Source: Ophiosphaerella korrae
Taxonomy: Eukaryota > Ascomycota > Dothideomycetes > Pleosporales > Phaeosphaeriaceae
Direction of reading: 5' to 3'
NCBI GenBank assembly: GCA_028456385.1
Contig: JALNQF010000363.1
Location: 1 to 40,446 of the forward strand
Length of the DNA: 40,446 nt
Shown: positions 11,206 through 22,300 of the stretch, in pieces
Layout of the letters: every line of letters starts with the position of its first letter
Numbering within the stretch: the stretch's first letter is position 1
The notes under the pieces: model-generated
The model's database searches: none
Told to the model about the DNA's origin: nothing
What the model saw: only the letters and a program-made list of their open reading frames with translations
Program-made: the position numbers and the translations under genes

Positions 11206-11458
11206 TGTTATAGGTGTACTAGGGTCGACTTCCTAGTAACTATAGGGTGTTAGTAGATTAAGAGGTAATAAGAAAAGCTTATATTATAATTAAGTAATAA
11301 CTATAAACAATAGTTAATTTGTGTATACAATATTAAGTATTAGTATTCTAGGTTAGAGATTAGATTACTAATACTATCCTAATAATGCGTATTATTACTA
11401 ACTATATACCTATATTTCTTAGCTAGCTTTGTACTTCGTAATTACTAAGATCGTAAAT
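11206..11458 (-). repeat. E3 5' LTR, left part (253 bp)
   Basis: Starts TGTTATAGGTGTACTAGGG on the plus strand and matches the left E3 LTR base for base apart from transitions, until it breaks at 11458 where E2 begins. The remaining 188 bp resume at 25693. Confidence 0.9.
11454..11458. repeat. E2 target-site duplication, left copy (TAAAT)
   Basis: TAAAT precedes E2 and CAAAT follows it at 25688-25692. The intact E3 LTR has CGAAT at this point (near 4875), so both copies derive from CGAAT by C-to-T or G-to-A change. Confidence 0.8.
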
Positions 11459-11904
11459 TATTATAAATGTAACAAGAGATATCGAGATAGAACTAATTAG
11501 TCTTAACTTAGGTGCTAACAAAGCATAGGACGAGTAAGGTAACGACCTTAATTAGGAGACTACTTATAATTAGGACACGTAGGTAATCCCTTAATCTATT
11601 AGGTGTATAGATAGAAATTAATTATAGATTAATAGATTAGTAATCTATAATCTATACCTACTAAGACTAAAATACAAATAATAGATTATAGATTAGGAGG
11701 ACTATATAGTTAGTAGAGATACGTATTATTAGGATAGTATTAGTAATTTAATCCCTTAACTATAGAACGCTAATACGAGATAGTTGCGAAACATCTTCTA
11801 TTATTTATAGTTATTGTAGATTACAATATAAACTTTAGTTATTACCTTATAATCTACTAATACCCTTAGGCACTAGGAAGTTAACCCTAGTAACACCTAT
11901 TACA
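11459..11904 (+). repeat. E2 5' LTR (446 bp)
   Basis: Pairs with 25242-25687. The ends correspond to TGTTAC...CCTATTACA. The central core (about 11570-11710) differs from the cores of E1 and of E3/E4, while the outer parts are shared by the whole family. Confidence 0.9.
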
Positions 11905-11965
11905 CCTTACTAATTTAATTATTACGAGGAGTAAAGCGTAAGTAGCGCATAGTCTAACTAATACG

Positions 11966-12215
11966 ATAGTAGAAAGTTTAACTAAAAAAGGAGCTAAGGC
12001 ACCTATAAGTAGCTATAAGTTAGATAATACTATATAGAAACAAATTAAGGACTATATAAACAACCTAACCTCTAAAAAAGAAGATATAAAAATAGTAATC
12101 GAAGCTTTAGAAACGTAGAATAAGGAACTACAAGACTACTTAAGATAAAACAAAGTATAGATTAAAGCTATTATTAAGGGATAGAACTAGATAGAACTTA
12201 TTACTTAACAATTAG
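11966..12215 (+). pseudogene. E2 gag remnant, 5' part
   Basis: The first 250 bp of the E2 polyprotein from the inferred mutated start (ATA at 11966-11968). It matches the E1 gag N-terminus, with KLDNT, then a stop in a Gln position, and KALETQNKELQDYL-type helix residues (with stops at Gln codons). It stops at the E1 insertion after ATTAG and continues at 19349. Confidence 0.85.
12211..12215. repeat. E1 target-site duplication, left copy (ATTAG)
   Basis: ATTAG precedes the TGTTAC start of E1 and recurs at 19344-19348 immediately after its ACA end. Joining the two sides restores the gag reading that is continuous in E1 near 13002. Confidence 0.95.
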
Positions 12216-12696
12216 TGTTACAACAGTAACAAGAGAACTGTAGGTAGAACTAATTAGCCCGACAATAGAAGGATTAGACTATTATAACAAAGAGGACCTA
12301 GGGCTAGATTAGGAGACTACACATAATTAGGACACGTAAGGTAATCTATAATCTGTAGATTCTTAGTAACAATAGACTATAGATTAGAGTAATCTATAAT
12401 CTATAGATTCTTAGTAACAATAGACTATAGATTAGAGTAATCTGCGATCTATTGTTCTTAGCAGTAATAGATTAACAGATTACTACGAGTATATAGGTAG
12501 TAGTAAATGCGCATTATTAGGATAGTATTAGTAATTTAATTCTTTAACTAAGGAACGCTAATATAGGATAGTTGCAAAACATCTTCTATTATTTATAGTT
12601 ATTGTAGATTATAATATAAGCTTTTGCTATTAACTTACAATCTACTAATAACTTCTTAGGTACTAGGAAGTTAACCTTAGTAGCAGACCTATTACA
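12216..12696 (+). repeat. E1 5' LTR (481 bp)
   Basis: Pairs with 18863-19343, same length. It contains a 48-bp tandem repeat in its core. It ends CCTATTACA at 12696. Confidence 0.95.
12341..12485 (+). repeat. 48-bp tandem repeat in E1 5' LTR (about 3 units)
   Basis: Two near-identical 48-bp units (12341-12388, 12389-12436) and a diverged third (12437 to about 12485). Each unit contains self-complementary ATCTATAGAT-type blocks and so can form a hairpin. The same array is at 18988-19131 in the 3' LTR. E2, E3 and E4 do not have it. Confidence 0.85.
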
Positions 12697-12757
12697 CCTT
12701 GCTAATTTAGTTATTGCGAGAAGTAAAGCGTAAGTAGCGTACAGTCTAGCTAACACG
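12697..12757 (+). other. E1 leader after the 5' LTR, position of the primer-binding site
   Basis: Directly after each 5' LTR of this family comes a conserved CCTTRCTAATTTARTTATT segment (E1 12697, E2 11905, E4 30624, E3 on the minus strand from 11205). No TGG-initiated tRNA-complementary primer site is recognisable. If the mutated TTTAG is restored in thought to TTTGG the fit to a common tRNA 3' end is still poor, so the primer is unknown. Confidence 0.5.
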
Positions 12758-15700
12758 ATAGTAGAAAGTTTAACTAAAATAAGTAAAGCACCTAGGAGTA
12801 GTTATAAGTTAGATAGCACCGTATAGGAAACAATTAAGGAACGCATTAACAAACTAATAGATAAGAAAGAAGACATAAAAATAGTAATTAAAGCCTTAGA
12901 AACGTAGAATAAGGAACTACAAGACTACTTAAGATAAAACAAAGTATAAATTAAAGCTATTATTAAAGGACAGAACTAGATAGAACTAATTACCTAACAA
13001 TTAGAAATAAGCGCGACAAAGAAACTACCTAAGATACCTATTCTTAAAAAGTTTAATAGAATAAGAGAGAAACTAAGACCTTTTATAGCCTTAGTACAAC
13101 TCTAGATAGATATATAAGCACTACACTTTAATATAGAAGAAAAGAAAGTAATATATATTAGATTGCACCTTAAAGAAGACGCGATAAGATAGTATAAACC
13201 CTATTAGATAGACTATTTAATATATACACTAATAATATAGAAGGACAAAACTAGAGCTATCTTTAGAAGTTATAAGTACTTTATAAAACAAATAAGAGTA
13301 GTATTTAAGGATATAGATATTACCTAACAAGCTAAAGAGAAACTCGAGAGGCTCGTACAACAAAAAAGTGTACCTAAGTACGTATTATAGTTTAAACAAC
13401 TATTATAGAATATAGAATAGAATAAATTAGCCTTTATATCACGATTTAAATAAGGACTAAATAAGAAAATCTAATACAAAATAATTTACATAGAAAAACC
13501 TAGAACACTAGAAGCTCTAAAGTAATAGGTAATCTAAATTAATAACAATCTTTAAGAATAGAAAAAGAATAAGTATAGCAACTAAACTAGAAACTAGGAT
13601 ACTAGAGACCTTATAATCCTTAACGTAAACAAGGATATGAAGAAAAAGAAGAATAAAGACTTTACGTGCTTTAATTATAGTAAGAAAGGCTACTATGTAA
13701 AAGATTACTAATTATAAAAGAAGAAGGATATAGTATATTACAAACGTAGGAAACTAAGATACTTTATAAAGGATTATAGAAGTAAAGACCTAAAGAAAGA
13801 AACTTAGTTAAAGATAATAGAGAAAAAGAAGGAAGTACTACAAGTATAAGCTAAACCTTAGGAGAAGGTAGCTAAGAGTAAGGAATTACAGTACGTAATA
13901 CTCTATTAGACCTTTTGTTATAAAGACGACTGTAATATATATCTTTCTAGTAAGTAGGGAGTAGGATACTTCTTATAATAGAGAAATAGAGTAGTAGTAA
14001 TAAAAGAAAGAACAAAAGCGTAGCTAAAAGAGATAGCGCACGTAATAGACTTACTAATAGAAGACTTAGAAGAGGAAGAGCCCTAGATACTATTAATCTA
14101 GGCTAAAGAACTAGCATAAGATAAAGAGACTACTATAGCTTCTTCTAAAGGATTGTAAGAAAGCGAGAGATAAGTTAGTATAAGAGGTAAAGAATATACC
14201 TAGCTAGATATACATAGTTATAATAGCTATATAATAATAGATATAGAAGAACAAAATATAAAATAGAGGTTTGTTTAGAAATACTTACTAGTTATAAGTA
14301 TAGAGGAAGCGTACGAAGACTAGAAAGAACGTAATCCTAAAGAAATAAAGTTTATACTATTTTAAGAATAGATAAAGCAATATATAGTTGCGGTAGAAAG
14401 AATACTTATATAAAGAGAGTAGTAATACCTTGTAAGAAAGACGTAATAGATTAATAAAGCTTATACACTAAGAGTACTAGTAGTGTACTATATCCTAATA
14501 ATAGAGACACCTAGGAAAGATAAGTACTAGAAAAGGGATAACAAGATAATAGATCTAAGATATTTAGTATACTTTAATATATTATAGATATTATACCTAG
14601 ATAAGAATTATATTATATATAGAAACTCTAAGGTAAATAATAATATATAGCTCTTAAGAAAGAAAGGCTATAACTACATAAGAGTAATTCTAGTAGAAGA
14701 CGTCTAGGGATAAGAAATAGTAACTAAAAAAAGATACCTAATAGTAAGACCTAGACTAAAATTATCTAAGATATACGTCTAAGGAGGACTATAGTATAAA
14801 TGCAAGTACGACGAATATCTAAAATATAAAGAGTATAAACTTAAAATAAAGCTATAGCCCTAGAAGGATAGATAATTTATAAAGATGCCTAAATAAGAAT
14901 AGTTAAAAGGCGTAGGAGGCTTATACATTACGAAAAAAAGGTATATACTAAGGAAAGAAAGTACAAGTAATAATTAATAGTAGAGCTACAAGAAACTTTA
15001 TATTAAAGAAGTTTATAGAAGCATAAGGAATGCGTTATATAATAAAGAAATATCCTTAACAACTAAGCACAATTAAAGGAAAACTATTCTAGGAACCTAT
15101 TAGGTTCGAGACAGTTCCCTCTACGCTAGAACTAAAAGAGATAAAGATTAACAATATAGTTATAGATATAATAACAATTAATAACAAATAAGAAATTATA
15201 CTAGGAATACTATAGTTATAGATAACTAACCTACACATTAATTAGAGAATAGGAAAAATTAGCTACTATAGAATAGAAAAACTAAGAGCTAATATAAGCA
15301 CCTACAAAGGAGAATTCCTAGAGGAATATAAGAAATAGGAACTACAGCTTATAGAGCTAAAAGACTACTTTCTAGAATATTAGCTATAAGACTTAGCGAT
15401 AAAAATAGAAGAAAGAAAGAACGTTAGATAGAGCCTAGTCTATAGAAAAATAGAGGAAGAATCTAAGATTAAACGAGCATTTATTAAAAACGCAATTAAG
15501 AAAAGATAGATACAAGAATCTAAATCCTTAGTAGTATATAAACTTATATTTGTAGATAAAAAGGGAATAAGTAATAAAAGGCCCTACGTAGACTTTAGGA
15601 AAACTAACGTAGTTATAAACAAAAACTAATACCTACTACTACAAATAGACAAAATACAAGCTAGACTATAAAAGGTAAAAATCTTTACAAAACTAGATAT

Positions 15701-18182
15701 CTAGAACGCCTACTATTAGATTAAAATAAAGTAAGGTAATAAATAGAAGATAGCGTTTAGAACATAATAGGGACTATATAAATATTTAGTTATACTGTTT
15801 AGATTAACAAACGCGCTAGCCGCGTTCTAAGAAAGAATTAACACAGTACTAAGAGAGTACTTAGATATATTTATATTTGTATACCTAGACAATATCCTTA
15901 TATTCTTAGAAATAGAGGAAGAATATATACAATACGTACATAAAGTACTAGAAAAGCTAGTAGAAAATAAATTGTTTCTTAAAATAAGAAAATGCGAATT
16001 CTATACAAAGGAAATAGATTTCCTTAGATTTATTATAGAACTAGGAAGAATTAAGATTAATTTAGAAAAGATTAAGTTAATTAATAAATAGCTAAAACTA
16101 AGAAACCTAAAAGAAGTATAATAGTTCTACGGACTAGTAAACTTTTGTAAGAAGTTAATAATAGGATAGTCTAAAGATATAGAACTAATAACAAGACTTA
16201 TAAAGAAAGACACGCCGTTTAAATAGATAAAAGAATACGACAAAGTATTTAATAAGATAAAAAGGAAGTTTATAGAAAACCTAGTTATTAGAATATATAA
16301 CCTAGACCTACTAGTAATAGTAAAAATAGATACATCTAACTTAGTCTATAGAATAGTACTAATGCAAGAAGACCTAAGGACTAAACAAGAATACTTAGTT
16401 AAATACTTTTCTAAAAAAATAAAGCTAGTAGAGCTTAACTACCTAATCTATAACAAAGAAATGCTAGTAATCTACAAAGTATTTAAATAATAGAGAGTAT
16501 ACCTATAAGGAGTAAAACACTAAACAAGGGTCTATATAGACTATAGGAATCTTATAGGATTTATACTAAATAAAGAACTATTACAACAATATACAAGATA
16601 ATAGGAATTCCTATTAATATTTAATATAGAAATTATATATACAAAAGGGAAAGATAACTAATTTATAGACGCTCTTAGTAGAAGACTAGACTTATAAGAA
16701 AAAGTAAGTACTACTAGTATAGTTCTAGTTAAGAACGAAGTAAGATACTTAATCCTAAATACACCTAAAATAGCTACTACACTTAAAAGAACAAGTAGTA
16801 AGCTAGACGAATAGATTTAGAAAATAACGCAAGAAGCACCTAAAGAAATAGAGAAACTAGAGATCTAAGAAGGACTTGTATAAGCCTACAAAAGAATATA
16901 TATTCTAGGAAAGATCTAGAGAGAATTTATACAACGATTCTATAAGCTACTAGTATATAGATACTAAGGAATTAAGAAAATACTAAATAGACTATTAAGG
17001 GATTACTACATCCTAAAAGTAAGACAACTAGTAAAAGAAGTACTACGAGACTATATAGAGTATTATAGAAACAAGTATAATAGATACGTACTATATAGAA
17101 TACTATAACTAGTTAAGGCACTAGAATAACTCTAGGGAACGATAACAATAGACTTTATTACAAAACTACTAAAGTTAAGAGATCTAATATTAGGAGTAGA
17201 GTATAATAGAATACTTATAATAGTAGATAAACTTACAAAGTATATATACTTTAGACTATATAAAGAGAAAAGTAAGATAGAGGTTCTATATTAGGTCTTA
17301 GGAACTATAATAAGCTAGTACAGTATTCTAGATAAAATTATTATAGATAGAGACGTACGATTTATATTAAAACTATAGGGAACAATAATAGCGCAATTAG
17401 GAATACAATACGCAATATTAATAGTATATTATCTATAGATAGATAGACAATTAGAACGAATAAATTAGATAGTAGAATAATACTTAAGATGCTACCTTAA
17501 CTACAACTAGAATAACTAGGTATAGCTACTACCTATAGCACAACTAGTATACAACAGCGCAAAGAATATAGTAACAAGAGTATTACTCTTCTTTATAAAC
17601 TATAGATTTAACCCTAGTATATATAGAACGCTAAAAAGTATAGAATCTTAAACTCTAAGAGGAGAAAACTTTGTAAATAGAATAAAAGAAATATACAATT
17701 AATTAAGATAGGATATAGAATTCCTATATAATCGAATAGTAAAGTACTACGATAAGAAGTATAAAGAAAGACCTTAATTTAGAGAGGGAGAAAAAGTATA
17801 GTTAGTTAGAAAGAATATTAAGAGTAAACAATCTAGTTTAAAACTAGATTACGTAAAAATAGGACTATACAAGATTAAGAAGAAAGTTATACTAGTTATA
17901 TTTAAATTAAAGCTACTAAGCAAAATAAGGATATACCTAACTTTTTACGTAGTACTACTTAAGATAGTACTACAAGACGTAGAACTACTAGTGTACGAAG
18001 TAGACACGTATAGAGAATAAGAGGAATAGGAAGTTAAAGAAATCTTAGTATACTAGTTCTATAATAGCAGGAACTACTACTTAGTAAAATAGATAGGTAT
18101 AGACGAGAAAGGATAACTATAGGAAGACACATAGAAACTAGAAGATAACCTTAACTACTTTAAGAAACTAGAGGAGTTCTAA
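12758..18182 (+). pseudogene. E1 gag-pol remnant (gag, protease, RT, RNase H, integrase, chromodomain)
   Basis: One collinear plus-strand frame (with RIP stops) runs from an inferred mutated start (ATA 12758) to a stop at 18180-18182. Gag occupies 12758 to about 13900 with two CCHC zinc knuckles. Protease: 14976-14987 reads N-S-R-A where D-S-G-A is expected. Reverse transcriptase: TKLDI (Asp 15696), YLDN at 15882-15893 instead of YLDD. RNase H: DTSNL near 16330 and a KKIKLVELNYLIYNKE block near 16415-16460. Integrase: Asp 17151, Asp 17346 (IDRDVRF), Glu 17454 (QLERIN), so the D,D,E triad codons are still visible. Chromodomain: near 18030-18170 with YYLVK and LEEF end. The polyprotein copies and inserts element DNA; chromodomains of this group bind histone marks and steer integration to heterochromatin. 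Confidence 0.92.
13667..13790 (+). other. two CCHC zinc knuckles of E1 gag
   Basis: The first knuckle reads CFNYSKKGYYVKDY from 13667: Cys-x2-Cys-x4-His-x4-Cys with only the first Cys left and the rest turned to Tyr. The second follows about 30 codons on and reads YYKRRKLRYFIKDY. In E2 the second knuckle keeps more of its original residues (YKCRKLGHFAKDY near 20086). Knuckles bind element RNA. Tandem knuckles are seen in all four family members. Confidence 0.8.
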
Positions 18183-18503
18183 AATTAAAACCCTCTAGAA
18201 CGCCTAGTAGTAAACTAGGAGAACTAACATTACTACTAATAGATAGAGAGGCGATAGGACTACCTAATGTAGGACCTACTACAGTAATATCAAGCGCCTT
18301 ATCTAAGTCTAGCTTAGCTTCTAGAGCTACTAACTACTTAGCTAATTTCTTATTATTTAAGGCCTTTATCTTACAAAGGCAAGAGAAATAAGCTTAATTC
18401 TTTACTAGCTTACTCTACGTAAGCTCCTAGATCCGCTTACGCTTAGCTTTAGCCTCTACGATTTAAGATAGTAATTTCTCTTAAGTCTAGTTAACGGCTC
18501 TCC
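18160..18503 (-). pseudogene. antisense accessory ORF of E1, exon 2
   Basis: On the minus strand, from 18503 leftward, the frame reads GRAVN, stop, T, stop, EKLLS, then IVEAKAKRKRI, KIKALNNKKLAK, LVALEAKLDLDKALDITVVG and ends LEGFNF...LVS with a stop at 18160-18162 inside the pol 3' end. It aligns with the E3 plus-strand frame (5409-5740) and the E2 frame (24506-24891). Stops occur mainly where Gln or Trp is expected. Basic and Leu-rich, coiled-coil-like. Conservation of a frame across copies despite RIP argues that it was a real gene of the element before inactivation. Confidence 0.5.
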
Positions 18504-18721
18504 CTATTATTATTAAGCCTAGATATAAGAATAAGTATAATAAACGTATACTTTAAAAGCGAAATACTAGACACGTTATAAGAACTACGCATGTTTGCGC
18601 AAATATATACCTTATAAGCCCTACTATTATTTATAGAAATAATATAAGGAAGAGATTTAGGGTTTAATTTAAGAGAAGCGCAACAAGAACAAGGAAATAT
18701 CTTAACACTATTACGCAACAC
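18491..18721 (-). pseudogene. 76-codon open stretch: surviving exon 1 of the E1 antisense ORF
   Basis: This open stretch (76 aa, alternative GTG start) aligns with exon 1 of the antisense frames of E2 and E3. It reads FPCSCCASLKL near its N-terminus, keeping the C-x2-C of the proposed zinc cluster, and later AYKVYICANMRSSY, which with Tyr read as mutated Cys is C-x2-C-x8-C. The third Cys of the array is not evident in this copy. The last 13 or so codons (ISRLNNNRESR) probably run through the intron position, because the conserved exon 2 continues one base out of frame from 18503. It is not an independent gene and is probably not expressed. Confidence 0.5.
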
Positions 18722-18848
18722 ATAGTTAGCAAGGAGATAGCAATAATATATAGATAAGATAACTATAGAGAATAATAAGAAACTATAGATTAATAAAGAA
18801 AGTAGATTAATAACCTTAGCTCTAGGATAGATAAACGAGGACCTACTT

Positions 18849-18862
18849 AGAGGAGGAGATAG
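18849..18862 (+). other. E1 polypurine tract
   Basis: AGAGGAGGAGATAG directly abuts the 3' LTR start at 18863. It is the primer site for plus-strand DNA synthesis. Confidence 0.8.
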
Positions 18863-19343
18863 TGTTATAATAGTAATAAGAGAACTATAGGTAGAACTAA
18901 TTAGCCTAATAATAGAAGGATTAGACTATTATAACGAAGAGGACCTAGGGCTAGATTAGGAGACTACACACAATTAGGACACGTAAGGTAATCTATAATC
19001 TATAGATTCTTAGTAATAATAGACTATAGATTAGAGTAATCTATAATCTATAGATTCTTAGCAACAATAGACTATAGATTAGAGTAATCTGCGATCTGTT
19101 GTTCTTAGTAGTAACGGATTAATAGATTACTACAAGTATATAGGTAGTAGTAAATGCGTATTATTAGGATAGTATTAGTAATTCAATTCTTTAACTAAGG
19201 AACGCTAATATAGGACAGTTATAAAACATCTTCTATTATTCGTAGTTATTGTAGATTATAATACAAGCTTTTGCTATTAACTTACAATCTACTAATAACT
19301 CTTTAGGCACTAGGAAGTCGACCCTAGTAGCAGACCTATTACA
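18863..19343 (+). repeat. E1 3' LTR (481 bp)
   Basis: Same length as the 5' LTR and the same 48-bp repeat array (units from 18988, 19036, 19084). It ends GACCTATTACA followed by the ATTAG duplication. Differences from the 5' LTR are mostly transitions. Confidence 0.95.
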
Positions 19344-19348
19344 ATTAG
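19344..19348. repeat. E1 target-site duplication, right copy (ATTAG)
   Basis: Second copy of the 5-bp duplication; the E2 gag resumes directly after it. Confidence 0.95.
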
Positions 19349-22300
19349 AGATAAGCGCAACAAAGAAACTACCTAAGATACTTGTCCTTAAGAAGTTTAA
19401 TAGAATAAGAGAGAAACTAAGACTCTTTATAGCTTTAGTATAACTCTAGATAGATATACAAGCACTATACTTTAATATAGAAGAGAAGAAAGTAATATAT
19501 ATTAGAATGCACCTCGAGGAAGATACAATAAGATAGTTTAAACCTTATTAGATAGATTATACAATACATACTCTAATAATATAGAAAGACGAAACTAGAG
19601 CTATTTTTAGAAGTTACAAGTACTTTACTAAACAAATAAGAGTAGTATTTAGAGATATAGATATTACTTAACAAGCCGAAGAGAAACTTAAAAGGCTTAC
19701 CTAGAATAAGAGTGTTCTAGAATACGTATTATAGTTTAAACAACTAGCTTAGAATATAGAATAGAACGAAGTATCCTTAATGTTACAATTTAAATAAGGA
19801 CTAAATACAAAAATCTAATATAAAATAATCTATATAGAAAAGCTAAGGATATTAGAAGCCCTAAAATAGTAGGTAATACAAATTAATAATAACCTTTAAG
19901 AATAGAAGAAAAACAAGTATAGGAGTTAGCTAAGAAACTAGGATAGTAGAGACCCTATAATCCTTAATATAAACAAGAATAGAAGAAAGAAAAAGAAGAA
20001 TAAAGACTTTACGTGCTTTAATTATAGTAAGAAAGGCTACTACGCGAAAAACTACTAATTACAAAAGAAGAAGGATATAGTATATTATAAATGTAGAAAA
20101 TTAGGACACTTCGCAAAAGACTATAGAAGTAAGGACCTAAAAGAGATATAGTTAAAAACAACTAAGAAGAAAAAGGAAGTACTATAAGCATAGGCTAAAC
20201 TTTAGGAGAAAGTAGCTAGGAGTAAAGAAATACAATATATAATACTCTATTAGGCCTTTTATTACAACAATAACTATAATATACATCTTTCTAGTAAATA
20301 AAGAGTAGGATACTTCCTATAATAAAGAAATAGAGTAGTAGTAACAAAAGAAAGAATAAAAGTATAGCTAGAAGAAATAGTACATGTAATAGACTTGCTA
20401 ATAGAAGACTTAGAAGGAGATAAGCCCTAGACCCTATTAATCTAGGCTAAAGGATAGGTACTAGATAAAGAGACTACTACAGCTTCCTCTAAAGGACTGC
20501 GAGAAAGCGAAAGACAAATTAACGTAAGAGGTATAGAGTATACCTAGTTAGATATATATAGTTATAATAGCTATATAATAATAGATATAGTAGAATAAAG
20601 GTAAAAGTAGTAATTTATTTAGAAATACTTACTAGTTATAAGTATAGAGGAAGCGTATAAAGACTAGAAAGAACGCAATCCTAGGAATATAAAGTTTATA
20701 CTATTTTAAGAATAGATAAAGTAATATATAGTTATAGTAGGAAGAATACTTATATAAAAAGAGTAGTAGTACCTTGTAAGAAAAACGAGATAGATTAATA
20801 AAGCCTATACACTAAGAGTACTAGTAGTATACTATGTCCTAACTACTAATACACCTAGAAGAGATAAATACTAAGAAGAGGACAATAAAATAATAGATCT
20901 AAAACATCTAGTACACTTTAAAGTATTATAGATATTATACCTAGATAAGAATTGTATTATATATAGAAACCCTAAAGTAAATAACAAAGTATAGCTAATA
21001 AGAAGAAGAGGCTACGATTATACGAAAGTAATTCTAGTAGAAGACATCTAAGGATAAGAAATTACACCTAAAGAAAGTTACGTAGTAGTAAAACCTAGAC
21101 TAAAACTATTAAAGAAATGCGTCTAAGGAGGACTATAGTATAAATATATATATAATAAATGTCTTAAGCACGAAGAATATAAACTTAAAGTAGGGTTATA
21201 GCCCTAGAAAGATAGATAATTTATAAAACTACTTAAGCAAGAATAGCTAAAAGGTATAAGAAGCCTATATATTATAAAAATAGGTATATACTAAGGAAGA
21301 AAAGTACAACTAATAATTAATAGTAGAGCTATAAGAAACTTTATATTAAAGAAGTTTATAGAAAACTAAGGAATGTGTTATATAACAAAAAAGTATCCTC
21401 GATAGTTAAGTACAATTAAAGGAAAACTATTCTAGGAACCTATTAGGTTTAAGACAGTTCCCTCTACACTAGAGCTAGAAGGGATAAGGATTAATAATAT
21501 AGTTATAGATATAACAACAATTAATAACAAACAAGATATAATACTAGGAATACTATAGTTATAAATAACTAACCTATATATTAATTAGAGAATAGGAAAA
21601 ATTAACTACTATAGAATAGACATGTTAAAGGCTAATATAAACACCTACAAAGGAAAATTCCCTAAAGAATACAAGAAATAGGAATTACAACTTATAGAGC
21701 CTAAAGATTACCTTCTAGAATATTAGCTATAGGACTTAGCAATAGAAATAGAAGAAAGAAAGAATATTAGATAGAGCCTAGTTTATAGAAAGATAGAAAA
21801 AGAATCTAAGATTAAACAAGTATTTATTAAAAACGTAATTAAAAAAGGATAGATACAAGAATCTAAGTCCTTAGTAGTATATAGACTTATATTTGTAGAT
21901 AAAAAAGGAATAAGTAATAAAAGGCCCTACGTAGACTTTAGAAAAACTAACGTAGTTACAAATAAAAACTAATACCCCTTACTATAAATAGATAAAATAC
22001 AAGCTAGACTAAGGAAAGCGAAAATCTTTACAAAACTAGACATCTAAAACGCCTACTACTAGATTAGAATTAAAGAAGGCGATAAATAGAAAATAGCATT
22101 TAGAACACAATAGAAACTATACAAATACCTAGTTATACTATTTAGCTTAACAAACGCTCTAGCCGTATTCTAAGAAAGAATTAATATAGTACTAAGAGAG
22201 TACTTAGACGTATTTATATTCGCATACCTAGACAATATCCTTATATTCTTAGAAATAGAGGAAGAATATATACAATATATATACAAAGTACTAGAAAAGC

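Larger units (their letters stand above)
12216..19343 (+). mobile_element. E1, complete Ty3/Gypsy chromovirus (7,128 bp)
   Basis: The innermost and only uninterrupted element of the stack. It has two 481-bp LTRs starting TGTTA and ending TTACA, a 61-bp leader, a gag-pol remnant of 5,425 bp, a 680-bp 3' region with an antisense frame, a polypurine tract, and a 5-bp target duplication. Order protease, reverse transcriptase, RNase H, integrase, chromodomain defines it as a chromovirus of the Ty3/Gypsy superfamily. All coding capacity is destroyed by RIP-type stops. Confidence 0.95.

Noticed and set aside
12341..12485. Independent satellite or CRISPR-like array
   Set aside because: It lies inside an LTR and is present identically placed in the paired LTR at 18988-19131.
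18504..18560. A matching 46-nt intron in the E1 antisense ORF
   Set aside because: The GTAAGT donor of E2 and E3 is not recognisable in E1 (the sequence there is TTAAAGTATAC on the minus strand) and the length to TAATAG is about 51 nt, so I do not call the intron in this copy.
18491..18721. An independent 76-aa protein gene
   Set aside because: It starts at GTG, lies antisense inside the 3' region of E1, crosses the inferred intron position, and has counterparts with stops in E2 and E3. It is better explained as a pseudogene exon.
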